A stretch of DNA of 62,867 nucleotides from CAZLPW01 sp964561495 (GTDB lineage Bacteria > Fidelibacterota > Marinisomatia > Marinisomatales > UBA1611), in assembly GCA_964561495.1 (NCBI GenBank), contig CAZLPW010000006.1:1-62867 (forward strand). Direction: 5' to 3'. Made by a program: the position numbers and the translations under genes. The notes under the pieces are model-generated. The model was not told the origin of the DNA. It worked only from the letters and a program-made list of their open reading frames with translations, and searched no databases. Shown here piece after piece: positions 44,754 through 54,089 of the stretch. Within the stretch, counting starts at the first letter, position 1. Every line of letters starts with the position of its first letter.

Positions 44754-45737
44754 ATGAAGAATGAGGGAAAAATATTTATCACTGGTGCTACAGGGTTTAT
44801 CGGTTCACATCTATCAGAGTTATTGGTTAAAGAAGGGTATGAAGTCGTAGCTTTTGACAGGTATAACCCAAACAACAATTGGGGATGGCTAGAGCATTCA
44901 GATTTGAAAAATGAAATGGATGTTATCTTAGGTGATATCAGAGATTTTGATTCAGTAAATAAATCAATGGAAGGCTGTAGAACTGTATTTCACCTCGCTG
45001 CGTTGATCGGCATTCCATATTCATATGTTTCACCCTTAGCCTATATCCGCACAAATATTGAAGGCACCTATAATATACTTGAGGCCGCTAAGGGTAGGGA
45101 TCTTACGCAGGTTTTAATTACTTCCACCAGCGAGACCTATGGCACAGCTCAATATACGCCAATGGATGAAAGCCATCCTTTGGTAGGGCAATCGCCTTAC
45201 TCTGCATCTAAAATTTCGGCTGATCAACTGGCTATTAGTTATATTAAATCTTATGATTTACCCGTAAAAATTGTTCGTCCTTTTAATACTTATGGACCAA
45301 GACAATCAGCTAGGGCTATTATACCGACAGTAATTTCTCAATTATTGAATAATGAAAAGACGATTAATCTAGGAAATCTAAGCCCCACAAGAGATTTAAC
45401 TTTTGTAAAAGACACATGCAATGGCTTTATAGAAATATATAGATCTGAGACCTTGTTTGGTGAAGTAATAAATATTGGAATGAATGAAGAAATTTCAATT
45501 GAAGATTTGGTTAGTTTAATAGCAAAACAAATGGGTAAAAAAGTTAAAATCATTTCAACTCACGAACGTGTTCGTCCAAAAAGTAGCGAGGTTGAGAGTT
45601 TGATCTGCGATAATAAAAAAATAAAGGTTAATACTAGATGGGAACCAGAATACAGCCTTGAGAAGGGAATATCCGAGACAATTGAATGGATGAAAAAAAA
45701 CCATAATCTTTACAAATCAGATCAGTACAATGTCTAG
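44754..45737 (+). CDS. legB: NDP-N-acetylglucosamine 4,6-dehydratase, LegB-like
   Basis: 327 residues of the extended SDR family. FITGATGFIGSHLSELL, LAALIGIPYSYVSPLAYI (typical of LegB), STSETYGTAQYTP, Tyr149/Lys153 in YSASKISADQL, and RPFNTYGPRQSARAIIP are seen. LegB makes the 4-keto-6-deoxy intermediate for legionaminic acid from GDP-GlcNAc. The GDP route is supported by the LegX-like enzyme at 54.8 kb. It overlaps legC by 8 bp. Confidence 0.92.
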   Translation: MKNEGKIFITGATGFIGSHLSELLVKEGYEVVAFDRYNPNNNWGWLEHSDLKNEMDVILGDIRDFDSVNKSMEGCRTVFHLAALIGIPYSYVSPLAYIRTNIEGTYNILEAAKGRDLTQVLITSTSETYGTAQYTPMDESHPLVGQSPYSASKISADQLAISYIKSYDLPVKIVRPFNTYGPRQSARAIIPTVISQLLNNEKTINLGNLSPTRDLTFVKDTCNGFIEIYRSETLFGEVINIGMNEEISIEDLVSLIAKQMGKKVKIISTHERVRPKSSEVESLICDNKKIKVNTRWEPEYSLEKGISETIEWMKKNHNLYKSDQYNV

Positions 45738-46890
45738 TATACCATTATCTATCCCAAATTTTAATGGAAATGAATGGAAATACGTAAAAGAATGTTTAGA
45801 TACAAACTGGATTTCTTCCGCTGGAAAATATGTTGAATTATTCGAAAGGAAAATTTGCCAATATACTATGGCAAAATACGCTGTTGCTTGTGTTAACGGC
45901 ACATCTGCAATACAGATAAGTCTTCAGCTGGCAGGGGTTCAGAAAGGTGATGAAGTTATTGTTCCTTCGCTAACTTTTATTGCGCCTGTAAACGCAATTT
46001 CCTATAATGGGGCTAATCCCATTTTCATGGATTCTGATGATTTTTATAATATTGATGTAAAAAAAACCAATGATTTTATAAGGAATGAAACTGTTTTTAA
46101 AAATGGATTTACATATAATAAAAAGACAAAGAATAGAATATCAGCAATTTTGCCTGTGCATGTTTGGGGAAACGCGGTAAACATAGATGAACTTGTTCCT
46201 ATTTGCGAAGAAAGAAATATTGTTATTATTGAGGATGCAAGTGAGAGTTTGGGGACCTTTTATAATTCTGGGACTTATAAAGGAAAGCATACTGGCACGA
46301 TAGGTTTACTTGGTTGTTTGTCATTTAATGGGAATAAAATTATTACCACAGGTGGAGGAGGAATGATTCTGACAAATGATAAAAAATTAGCGCAAAAAGC
46401 CAAATATTTGACCACCCAGGCAAAAGATGATTCAATAAGGTATGTACATGATGAAATTGGTTACAACTTCCGCCTCACCAATATTCAGGCAGCTATTGGA
46501 CTTGCTCAACTTGAACAATTATCAGATTTTTTAAAAAATAAAAAATTTTTGTATAGATCTTATAAAAAAGCTATCCAAAAAATAGAAGGTCTCAGCATAT
46601 CAAAAACCCCAGTATATGCAAATAATAACCATTGGATAAATGTATTAAGAATTGAATATCATTTATATAAAAAAGATAGGGAAGGGCTTATGTTTTTATT
46701 AGAAAAAAATAAAATACAAACACGGCCTGTATGGATGCTAAATCATTTTCAAAAGCCATATAAAAAATATCAATCCTATAAAGTAAATAAATCAAAAAAG
46801 CTAATTGAAAAAAGTTTGTGTTTACCATCATCCTCCAGTTTAACCAAAGACGAATTCAAAAATATAATAAATTGTTTAAGGGTTAATTAA
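45730..46890 (+). CDS. legC: Sugar aminotransferase, LegC-like
   Basis: 386 residues of the DegT family. It starts IPLSIPNFNGNEWKYVKECL, then WISSAGKYVELFE, ACVNGTSAIQISL, PSLTFIAPVNAI, IEDASESLGTFY and FNGNKIITTGGGGMI with the PLP lysine. These closely match LegC of Campylobacter-type legionaminic clusters. It aminates C4 of the keto sugar produced by the LegB-like enzyme. The start overlaps legB by 8 bp. Confidence 0.92.
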   Translation: MSSIPLSIPNFNGNEWKYVKECLDTNWISSAGKYVELFERKICQYTMAKYAVACVNGTSAIQISLQLAGVQKGDEVIVPSLTFIAPVNAISYNGANPIFMDSDDFYNIDVKKTNDFIRNETVFKNGFTYNKKTKNRISAILPVHVWGNAVNIDELVPICEERNIVIIEDASESLGTFYNSGTYKGKHTGTIGLLGCLSFNGNKIITTGGGGMILTNDKKLAQKAKYLTTQAKDDSIRYVHDEIGYNFRLTNIQAAIGLAQLEQLSDFLKNKKFLYRSYKKAIQKIEGLSISKTPVYANNNHWINVLRIEYHLYKKDREGLMFLLEKNKIQTRPVWMLNHFQKPYKKYQSYKVNKSKKLIEKSLCLPSSSSLTKDEFKNIINCLRVN

Positions 46891-46946
46891 CTATTTTCTT
46901 ACTTTTAAATGATTATAAAAAAATTAATGTTTTTAGTATTTGAGAA

Positions 46947-47606
46947 TTGAAAAAGAATATTATTATAGTTGGCACTGGAGGAGTAGCTAAAGAGGTTTTA
47001 TTCCTAATAAGAGAAATTAATAAAGTAAAACCTCAGTGGGATCCAATAGGTTTAATCGATCAAAACCCAGAAAAAGTTGGGAACAAATTTTGTGATATTA
47101 AGATTATTGGTACTGACGATTACATATTAAATTATTTAGAAGAAATAAATATTGTAATTGCTATAGGAAATCCATCTTTGAGGAAAAAAGTTTTTGAATT
47201 ATATAGAGATAATAAATTTTTAAATTTTCCAAACTTAATTCATCCCAATGTAGTTGGTGATTGGGAAAATATCGATATTGGAATTGCGAATATAATATGC
47301 CCTGGAACTGTTTTTACCACTTCACTGGAGATTGGCAATTGCAATTATTTTAACATGACATGTACTATTGGGCATGATGTTAAAATGGGAAGTTATAATG
47401 TCCTTAACCCAATGGTTTCTTTATCTGGCGGTGCAAATTTAAAGGATGAAAATCTATTTGGAACTGGTTCAAGAGTTTTACAACGTATAGAAATATGTAA
47501 TAATTGCATCATAGGGGCGGATGCTTTGGTTACAAAAAATATTAAAATCTCTGGAACTTACATTGGCTCACCTGCGAGATTGATATTAAAAAATGAGAAG
47601 GAATAA
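46947..47606 (+). CDS. NeuD/LegH-type N-acyltransferase
   Basis: 219 residues from TTG. The N-terminal PglD-like Rossmann part (IIIVGTGGVAKEVLFLIRE) is followed by a left-handed beta-helix (IGIANIICPGTVFTT, IGNCNYFNMTCTIGHDVK, LNPMVSLSGGANLKDE, IGADALVTKNI). It probably acylates the 4-amino group of the legionaminic precursor, the LegH step. It lies directly before an acyl carrier protein gene, raising the possibility of an acyl-ACP rather than acetyl-CoA donor. Confidence 0.85.
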   Translation: MKKNIIIVGTGGVAKEVLFLIREINKVKPQWDPIGLIDQNPEKVGNKFCDIKIIGTDDYILNYLEEINIVIAIGNPSLRKKVFELYRDNKFLNFPNLIHPNVVGDWENIDIGIANIICPGTVFTTSLEIGNCNYFNMTCTIGHDVKMGSYNVLNPMVSLSGGANLKDENLFGTGSRVLQRIEICNNCIIGADALVTKNIKISGTYIGSPARLILKNEKE

Positions 47607-47609
47607 TTA

Positions 47610-47912
47610 ATGAAAGAAAAAATATTAGACATTATATATGAAACTTTAGATGAAATAAATGAAGTTTTAGGGGAAAGACAAAAAATTGAAAAAACAAAAG
47701 GAGCAAAATTATATGGCAAAAATGGACCACTTGATTCATTGGGGTTAGTTAATTTAATGGCTAGTCTTGAACAAAATTTTGAAGATTATTTTGATGTTAG
47801 TATAATTATTGCAAGCGAAAAAGCAATGTCTCAAAAAAATAGTCCATTTAGAACCATTGATTCACTCTCTAATTATATAAAAGAGCTAATTGAGGAAGAA
47901 TTAAATGAATGA
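47610..47912 (+). CDS. Acyl carrier protein-like protein
   Basis: 100 residues, strongly acidic and helical. GPLDSLGLVNLM contains the DSL serine that accepts 4'-phosphopantetheine, at about residue 42, as in ACPs. It is longer than FabACP (about 78), with an N-terminal extension and an insertion before the last helix. It overlaps the SDR gene by 8 bp and is followed by an AMP-ligase, suggesting a dedicated acyl-loading module. Its cargo is unknown. Confidence 0.82.
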   Translation: MKEKILDIIYETLDEINEVLGERQKIEKTKGAKLYGKNGPLDSLGLVNLMASLEQNFEDYFDVSIIIASEKAMSQKNSPFRTIDSLSNYIKELIEEELNE

Positions 47913-48606
47913 TAATCAGATTATGATAATTACTGGAGCGAGTAAAGGTATTGGAAAATATCTTGCTGAATATTACTCTAAGAAGGGGTTTCATGTCATC
48001 GGTTGTAGTAGAAAAAGTATTGATCATAAATTAGATAATTATCACCATTTTATACTTGATGTTTCAGATGAGTCGGAAGTTAAGAATATGATTTCATCTA
48101 TAAGGAAAAAACATGGTAAAGTAGATATTTTGATTAACAATGCTGGAATAGCTTCTATGAATCATGCATTGCTTACAGATATTAGAACAGTAAATAAAAT
48201 TTATAATACAAATTTTTTTGGTACTTTTCTTTTTTGTAGAGAAGCATCAAAAATAATGGCTAGAAAAAAATTTGGTAGAATTATAAATTTTGTTACTGTT
48301 GCAGTTCCTCTAAATTTAGAAGGTGAGGCAATCTACGCATCCTCAAAGTCATCTGTGTTATCATTTACTAAAATTTTAGCTAAAGAGGTTGCAGAAAATG
48401 GTATAACCGTTAACGCTATCGGCCCTACCCCAGTTAAAACTGATTTGATTCGATCAGTTCCTGAGGAGAAAATAAAAAATTTGATACAAATGCAAGCAAT
48501 AAAAAGGTTTGGAGAATTTTCTGATATCTCTAATATAGTTGATTTTTATATTAGTCCTCGAAGCGGGTTTATTACAGGTCAAGTGATGTATTTAGGAGGA
48601 GTTTGA
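47905..48606 (+). CDS. Short-chain dehydrogenase/reductase, FabG-like
   Basis: 233 residues of classical SDR type: IITGASKGIGKYLAEY (TGxxxGxG), ILINNAGIAS (NNAG), Tyr-x-x-x-Lys in AIYASSKSSVLSF, and FITGQVMYLGGV at the end. Its closest general resemblance is to 3-oxoacyl-ACP reductases. Between an ACP and an AMP-ligase it could reduce a 3-oxoacyl chain on that ACP; a sugar oxidoreductase role is the alternative. Confidence 0.88.
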   Translation: MNDNQIMIITGASKGIGKYLAEYYSKKGFHVIGCSRKSIDHKLDNYHHFILDVSDESEVKNMISSIRKKHGKVDILINNAGIASMNHALLTDIRTVNKIYNTNFFGTFLFCREASKIMARKKFGRIINFVTVAVPLNLEGEAIYASSKSSVLSFTKILAKEVAENGITVNAIGPTPVKTDLIRSVPEEKIKNLIQMQAIKRFGEFSDISNIVDFYISPRSGFITGQVMYLGGV

Positions 48607-49943
48607 TGTCTATAAAATTTTTAACTGAAATTTTTTATCACAATTCATCAAATACCGCGATAGTTTGGAAAGATAAAATTTTTAGTTATGGTTGGCTTTT
48701 GGATCGTGTAAAATATTGGATAGAAGAAATAAAAAAAAAAGAAATAAAACCTGGATCCGTGGCTGTTGTTGAAGCAGATTTTTCTCCAAACTCAGTCTCC
48801 CTTATGTTGGCATTAATTGATCATAATTGTATTTTTGTTCCAATAACAAAGTCAGTTGCTAATAAAAAAAAAGATTTCATAAAAATATCCCAGGCAGAAG
48901 TATTATTTTTTATTGATGATAATGATATAGCTGAAATTTCCTTTTTAGATAATATTTCGAATAGTAATTATTATATTCAATTAAGAGCACTGAATCATCC
49001 AGGGTTAGTTTTATTTTCTTCTGGCTCAACTGGAGTGAGTAAAGGTTCAGTACATGATGTAATTAAAATTTTCAAAAAATTTAAAGTTAAAAGGCATAGG
49101 CTTAGTGCAATTTCTTTTTTGCTTTACGATCATATAGGGGGGTTCAATACTTTACTTTACATATTGTCAAACGCAGGGAAATTAGTAACTATACAAGATA
49201 GGAGTCCTGATAGTGTATTAAGCATAGTTGAAAAATATAAAGTAGAGTTACTCCCTACATCACCTACTTTTATTAACTTAATTTTGTATAGTGAAGCATA
49301 TAAGCGCCACAGTTTAAAATCTCTTAAAACTATAACCTACGGCACTGAACCAATGCCGGAAAGTACTCTTAAAAAATTCAATAGTTTATTCCCCCAAATA
49401 AAGCTCTTGCAAACATATGGATTATCAGAAGTAGGTATATTAAGATCAAAGTCGAAGAGTTCTGACTCTTTATGGGTGAAAGTTGGTGGAGAGGGGTTCA
49501 AGACAAGAGTAGTAGATGGCATGTTAGAAATAAAGGCTGATTCTGCTATGCTTGGATATCTCAATGCTAAAAGTCCATTTACTGAAGATGGATGGTTCAA
49601 AACTATGGATGCGGTTGAATTAGATGGTGAATATCTTAAAATTAAAGGGAGGAAATCAGAGATTATTAATGTAGGAGGAGAAAAAGTATATCCACAAGAG
49701 GTTGAGGATAAAATATTAGAAATAGAGGAAGTTTTAGAAGCAAAAGTTTTTTCAGAAAAAAATATTATAATGGGGAATATCATATGTGCAGAGATTAATG
49801 CTAAAATAAATATGGAACCTAAAGACATTAAAAAGAAGGTTATTGCACATTGTAGAAATAGTTTAGCGCCATTTATGGTCCCAGTTAAAGTAATTGTGAG
49901 TAATCAAAATCAGCATAGTAGTCGGTTTAAGAAAAAAAGGTAA
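48606..49943 (+). CDS. AMP-dependent acyl ligase (acyl-ACP/acyl-CoA synthetase family)
   Basis: 445 residues from ATG overlapping the SDR stop (TGATG); a TTG one codon upstream is less likely. ANL-family motifs: LVLFSSGSTGVSKGSVH (the A3 P-loop, with Ser in place of one Thr), TYGTEPMPES, LQTYGLSEVG (A5), GWFKTMDAVELDGEYLKIKG condensed around A7-A8, and INVGGEKVYPQEVE. It is shorter than most ligases. It probably activates a carboxylic acid as acyl-AMP and loads the ACP encoded two genes upstream. Confidence 0.87.
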   Translation: MSIKFLTEIFYHNSSNTAIVWKDKIFSYGWLLDRVKYWIEEIKKKEIKPGSVAVVEADFSPNSVSLMLALIDHNCIFVPITKSVANKKKDFIKISQAEVLFFIDDNDIAEISFLDNISNSNYYIQLRALNHPGLVLFSSGSTGVSKGSVHDVIKIFKKFKVKRHRLSAISFLLYDHIGGFNTLLYILSNAGKLVTIQDRSPDSVLSIVEKYKVELLPTSPTFINLILYSEAYKRHSLKSLKTITYGTEPMPESTLKKFNSLFPQIKLLQTYGLSEVGILRSKSKSSDSLWVKVGGEGFKTRVVDGMLEIKADSAMLGYLNAKSPFTEDGWFKTMDAVELDGEYLKIKGRKSEIINVGGEKVYPQEVEDKILEIEEVLEAKVFSEKNIIMGNIICAEINAKINMEPKDIKKKVIAHCRNSLAPFMVPVKVIVSNQNQHSSRFKKKR

Positions 49944-49951
49944 TTTATAGT

Positions 49952-50959
49952 ATGAAAACAATTATTATTGCTGAAGCCGGGGTAAATCATAATGGTTCCA
50001 TAGAAACAGCAAAAAAATTAATTGATGTAGCTTCAAACGCTAAACCTGATTTTGTCAAATTCCAAACTTTTGTAACCGAAGAAGGTATAATGAAAATTGC
50101 AGAAAAGGCTGAATACCAAAAAAACAACACTAATAAAAATGAATCACAGTTTGATATGGTAAAAAAACTTGAGCTTGACCGAGAAGCGCACGAAGAATTG
50201 ATTCAATATTGTAAGAAAAAGAAAGTTAAATTTTTGTCTACTGCTTTTGATCTTCCAAGCATTAATCTTCTAAATGATCTGGATATCCCTCTATATAAAA
50301 TTCCATCAGGTGAGATAACCAATCTACCTTATCTAAGACGTATTGGTAGTATGGGAAAGCCGATTATAATGTCTACAGGGATGTGTACGCTTCAGGAGGT
50401 GCTTACCGCATTAAATATTTTATTGGATGTTGGAGCAAAAAAAGATCAAATCACTATACTACACTGTAATACTGAATATCCAACGCCTTTTGAACATGTG
50501 AATTTAAAAGCTATGCTTACAATCAGAGATAAATTAGGTGTATCTGTAGGCTACTCTGACCATACTTTAGGAATTAATGTACCCATAGCAGCTGTAGCAA
50601 TGGGCGCTTCAGTTATTGAAAAACATTTTACCTTAGATAGAAATTTACCTGGTCCTGACCATAAAGCTAGTTTGGAGCCAGAAGAGTTAAAAGCGATGGT
50701 AAGTGGAATTAGAAATATAGAAAAATCTTTAGGCAATGGGGTTAAAATACCAACTCCGAGTGAACATAATAATATTTCTGTAGCACGGAGATCAATTGTT
50801 GCTAGAGAATATATTAAAAAGGGCGAAATTTTTACAAATGAGAACCTTACAACCAAACGACCAGGCATAGGTATTTCGCCAATGGATTGGGATAATGTAA
50901 TAGGTAAAAAAGCCGAAAAAGATTATCTGCCAGACACATTAATAGAGCAAACCTTATAA
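49952..50959 (+). CDS. legI: N,N'-diacetyllegionaminate synthase (NeuB family)
   Basis: 335 residues. AEAGVNHNGSIETAKKLID, KFQTFVTEEG, STAFDLPSINLL, YKIPSGEITNLPYL, MSTGMCTL, HCNTEYPTPFEHVNL, GYSDHTLG and EKHFTLDRNLPGPDHKAS mark the NeuB TIM barrel. A C-terminal antifreeze-like SAF domain (RRSIVAREYIKKGEI, RPGIGISP) follows. It condenses PEP with the 6-deoxy-diacetamido-mannose made by the other leg enzymes. The length is standard. Confidence 0.94.
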   Translation: MKTIIIAEAGVNHNGSIETAKKLIDVASNAKPDFVKFQTFVTEEGIMKIAEKAEYQKNNTNKNESQFDMVKKLELDREAHEELIQYCKKKKVKFLSTAFDLPSINLLNDLDIPLYKIPSGEITNLPYLRRIGSMGKPIIMSTGMCTLQEVLTALNILLDVGAKKDQITILHCNTEYPTPFEHVNLKAMLTIRDKLGVSVGYSDHTLGINVPIAAVAMGASVIEKHFTLDRNLPGPDHKASLEPEELKAMVSGIRNIEKSLGNGVKIPTPSEHNNISVARRSIVAREYIKKGEIFTNENLTTKRPGIGISPMDWDNVIGKKAEKDYLPDTLIEQTL

Positions 50960-51020
50960 TGGATAAATCATAATAAATTGGTTTAATATGCTAATTAATA
51001 ATTTTAATGAATAATTATTA

Positions 51021-51722
51021 ATGATTATATCAATTCATCAACCTCAATATTTACCGTGGCTACCGTTTTTTGATAAAGTCGATAAAAGTGATTATTTTAT
51101 ATATTTAGATAATGTTCAATTTCAAAAAAATGGCGTCCAAAATAGAAACAAGATTAAGACTCCACATGGAGAGTTATGGTTAACTGTTCCTGTCAGTAGA
51201 TCAGGGTTAGATACTAAAATTAAAGATGTTAAAATAAATGGAGAATTATTTAAGAAAAAGCATATTAAATCAATTAAGCAAAATTATTCTAGCGCTCCCT
51301 ACCTTAATAATTATTTAGATCAAATTGAAAAAATTATTGATATTGATTATTCCAATTTGGCAGATCTTAATATTGCGTTAAGCGAATGGTTTTTTAAACA
51401 ATTTCAGATTAATACAATTAGATTAAGAGCTTCAGAATTGGATGCAAGAGGATCAAAGGGTGATTTAGTGCTAGATATTTGTGAAAAACTTGATGCAAGT
51501 GTGTATATATCTGGTCGCGGAGCAAAAGACTACCAAGATGAAGAAAAATTTTCCAGAAAAAATATTACTATCAAATATCAACAATATAATTCACCAATCT
51601 ACAAACAATGTTGGCCAAAACTGGGATTCGTCAAAGATCTTTCATCTTTAGATTTGTTGTTGAACGAAGGGCCAAAGAACTCAAGATCAATTTTATTGAA
51701 AGGTAGAAATGGTTATAAATAG
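51021..51722 (+). CDS. WbqC-family protein
   Basis: 233 residues. ISIHQPQYLPWLPFFDKV at the start and YLDNVQFQKNGVQNRNKI are the WbqC family signature; ASVYISGRGAKDY lies near residue 155. Family members occur in O-antigen and nonulosonate clusters; I know no proven reaction. No membrane segment is seen. It lies between legI and an aminotransferase. Confidence 0.88.
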   Translation: MIISIHQPQYLPWLPFFDKVDKSDYFIYLDNVQFQKNGVQNRNKIKTPHGELWLTVPVSRSGLDTKIKDVKINGELFKKKHIKSIKQNYSSAPYLNNYLDQIEKIIDIDYSNLADLNIALSEWFFKQFQINTIRLRASELDARGSKGDLVLDICEKLDASVYISGRGAKDYQDEEKFSRKNITIKYQQYNSPIYKQCWPKLGFVKDLSSLDLLLNEGPKNSRSILLKGRNGYK

Positions 51723-51761
51723 CAGCGCTCATAAAACTGGACGACTTTTTTTTATTGTTCT

Positions 51762-52832
51762 ATGAATATTATTCCCCATTCTTCATCTGACATTACAAAG
51801 AATGATATTGAATCTGTAATCAGTGTTCTTGAAGGCAATTTTGTTGGCTATGGTAGCAAGACAATTTCTTTAGAAAAGCAATTAGGTAAATTTATTAATG
51901 CTGATTATGTCTATGCTGTGAACACAGGATCATCTGCTTTATGGTTAGCTTTTAAAATTCTTAACTTACCCATAGGGTCAAAGGTTATCACTACGTCATA
52001 TTCATGTGTGGCTATAATTAATTCAATTTGCAATGCAGGATTAATACCAACTTTCGTTGATTTAGATTTAAATACTGTTAATGCTGATGTTGAAACAATA
52101 TTTAATGTTTGCAAATCATCTAGTGATATATGTGCTATTGTATTTCCTCATATAGGTGGTTATCCTTCTGAAATATCAATTCTAAAAAATTTAGATATAC
52201 CAATTATAGAAGATTGTGCAGCATCAATTGGGTCACTTACTTCAAATGGTCTTGTTGGTGCTCTTGGTGATATAGCAATTTTTTCTTTTGGTTCTACAAA
52301 GTTAATTACTGGTGGTAATGGTGGTGCTATTGCATTTAATAATAGGAAAAATGCTGAGCAAATGGAAAAGTTTCTTGATTATGAATTAAAAAATTTTAAT
52401 TATTTTGACGATAAGTTTGAAAATAAGGTTAATGAGCGAATGTCCAATTTGACTGCTGCTTTAACGCTATCTCAATTATCAAATTTGGATAATAATATAA
52501 GTTTAAGGCGTAAATATGCAAGTATGTATTCTGAGGAAATTAGTTTACATGATGATGCAACTTTTCCAAAAGAACCGCCTAATCAATGTTCTTTTTGGCG
52601 CTATATTTTCTTTTCATCACGTAGAGATGACTGGATATCTCATATGAAAAGTTTGGGAATTGATGCTCGACCATCTATTGCACATCAACTTTATAAATAT
52701 TTTGATTTAAAAAATAAAGATTTTCCTAATAGTGTCCGAGTTAATAATGATTTAGTTTCACTCCCTATTTACACCAGATTAACAGAGGGAGAGGTGAAAA
52801 GAATTATAAACGCTATAAAATCATTTAGATAA
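51762..52832 (+). CDS. DegT/DnrJ/EryC1 family aminotransferase
   Basis: 356 residues. VYAVNTGSSALWLAF, ITTSYSCVAIINSI, IIEDCAASIGSL and FSFGSTKLITGGNGGAI (PLP lysine) define the family. It is the third DegT enzyme in the window and is distinct from the LegC-like one. It may add a second amino group to a nonulosonate precursor or to another sugar. It ends 2 bp before legG. Confidence 0.86.
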   Translation: MNIIPHSSSDITKNDIESVISVLEGNFVGYGSKTISLEKQLGKFINADYVYAVNTGSSALWLAFKILNLPIGSKVITTSYSCVAIINSICNAGLIPTFVDLDLNTVNADVETIFNVCKSSSDICAIVFPHIGGYPSEISILKNLDIPIIEDCAASIGSLTSNGLVGALGDIAIFSFGSTKLITGGNGGAIAFNNRKNAEQMEKFLDYELKNFNYFDDKFENKVNERMSNLTAALTLSQLSNLDNNISLRRKYASMYSEEISLHDDATFPKEPPNQCSFWRYIFFSSRRDDWISHMKSLGIDARPSIAHQLYKYFDLKNKDFPNSVRVNNDLVSLPIYTRLTEGEVKRIINAIKSFR

Positions 52833-52834
52833 AT

Positions 52835-54049
52835 ATGTCCAAAATTAAAAAAATTAGCAAAGTATTAGCTATTACTTATAGCAGGTCAGAGTATGACTTA
52901 TTGAGTTATTTGTATAACGCTTTATCAGAAGATAATGAAATTGATTTTAGAATTTTAGCAGGTGGTGCGCATCTTAGTTCGCAATATAATTTATCTATCA
53001 ATCAGATTGTAGATGATGGGCATCAAATTTTAACAAAGATTGAGACACTTCTTGATAGTGATTCTGATGTTGGAAGAATAAAAAGTGCTGCTATACTAAT
53101 GATGGGAGCAATAGAGCCTATATCGGAATTTAATCCAGACCTTATAATTTATGCAGGTGATAGAGAAGAGGTCATGGTAGGAGCAATGATTTCTGGTTAT
53201 CTTAAAGTTCCAAGTATGCATTTTTTTGCTGGAGATCATGATTTAGATGGTTTAATTGATAATCCAATACGGCATGCAACATCAAGACTTTCTTCTTATC
53301 AAATAGTTTCAATTGATGAACATTACAAAAGGCTGATTGCAACTGGTTTAAATCCAGAACGTATTTATTGCATTGGCAGTTGTGCATTAGATAAATTTCG
53401 TTTAGAACCAAAATTATCTAAGAAAGAACTAATTAATAGATTAGGAAAGAAATATATCTTTGAAAGACCCTATGCTTTGGTTATTCATCATTCATTAATG
53501 GGCAAAGAGGATAGATCTATAATTGAACTGTCTAATATTATAGAATCACTTGATGAAAGAGGAATACCTATAGTAATAAATTCACCAAATATAGACCCAG
53601 GATCTAAAAAGTTGTTAAGGCTTATTAGTGATTATAATAATGATGATAAAAAACTTTTTATTAATAATCTTTCAAGATTAGAATTTGTAAATATTTATAG
53701 GCATGCAAATTTTCAGATCGGAAATTCAAGTTCAGGCATATGTGAAGCTGCTTCTATACCATTGCCTGTCGTTAATGTTGGTGATCGAATGATTGGGCGT
53801 AAATCTATGGGGAATGTCATATGGTGTAATGGTGATAAGAAAGTGATTGGTTCTTCGATTGATAAGGCCGTTAGTGAAGATTTCTACCTTAAAAAAGTTA
53901 AGGGAATAAAAAATATATATGGAGATGGTCATGCTTCAGAAAGAGCATTTAATTTGATAAAATCAATTGACCTAAGCAATTATGAAGAATTTAGGATTGA
54001 AGACCCTCTTAAGGTATTTAATGATTCAATGAAAAATAACAACAAATAA
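52835..54049 (+). CDS. legG: Hydrolysing NDP-diNAc-bacillosamine 2-epimerase, LegG-like
   Basis: 404 residues of the UDP-GlcNAc 2-epimerase (NeuC/LegG) GT-B-like fold. VLAITYSRSEYDLL, ILAGGAHLSSQYN, YAGDREEVMVGAMI, HFFAGDHDLDGLIDN, RHATSRLSSYQIV, HHSLMGKED and QIGNSSSGICEAAS are seen. It cleaves NDP and inverts C2, giving the free 6-deoxy-mannose-type sugar used by the NeuB-type synthase at 49.95 kb. The N-terminus is typical. Confidence 0.92.
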   Translation: MSKIKKISKVLAITYSRSEYDLLSYLYNALSEDNEIDFRILAGGAHLSSQYNLSINQIVDDGHQILTKIETLLDSDSDVGRIKSAAILMMGAIEPISEFNPDLIIYAGDREEVMVGAMISGYLKVPSMHFFAGDHDLDGLIDNPIRHATSRLSSYQIVSIDEHYKRLIATGLNPERIYCIGSCALDKFRLEPKLSKKELINRLGKKYIFERPYALVIHHSLMGKEDRSIIELSNIIESLDERGIPIVINSPNIDPGSKKLLRLISDYNNDDKKLFINNLSRLEFVNIYRHANFQIGNSSSGICEAASIPLPVVNVGDRMIGRKSMGNVIWCNGDKKVIGSSIDKAVSEDFYLKKVKGIKNIYGDGHASERAFNLIKSIDLSNYEEFRIEDPLKVFNDSMKNNNK

Positions 54050-54089
54050 TAATGATAAGAGTATTTTAGATAATGATTAAAAAAAAACA

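Noticed and set aside
49337..49828. 163-codon open frame on the minus strand
   Set aside because: It is antisense to the conserved part of the AMP-ligase gene, and its translation shows no family motif.
50994..51022. 10-bp all-AT inverted repeat covering the WbqC-family start codon
   Set aside because: The stem has no GC pair and such pairings are expected by chance in this AT-rich gap.
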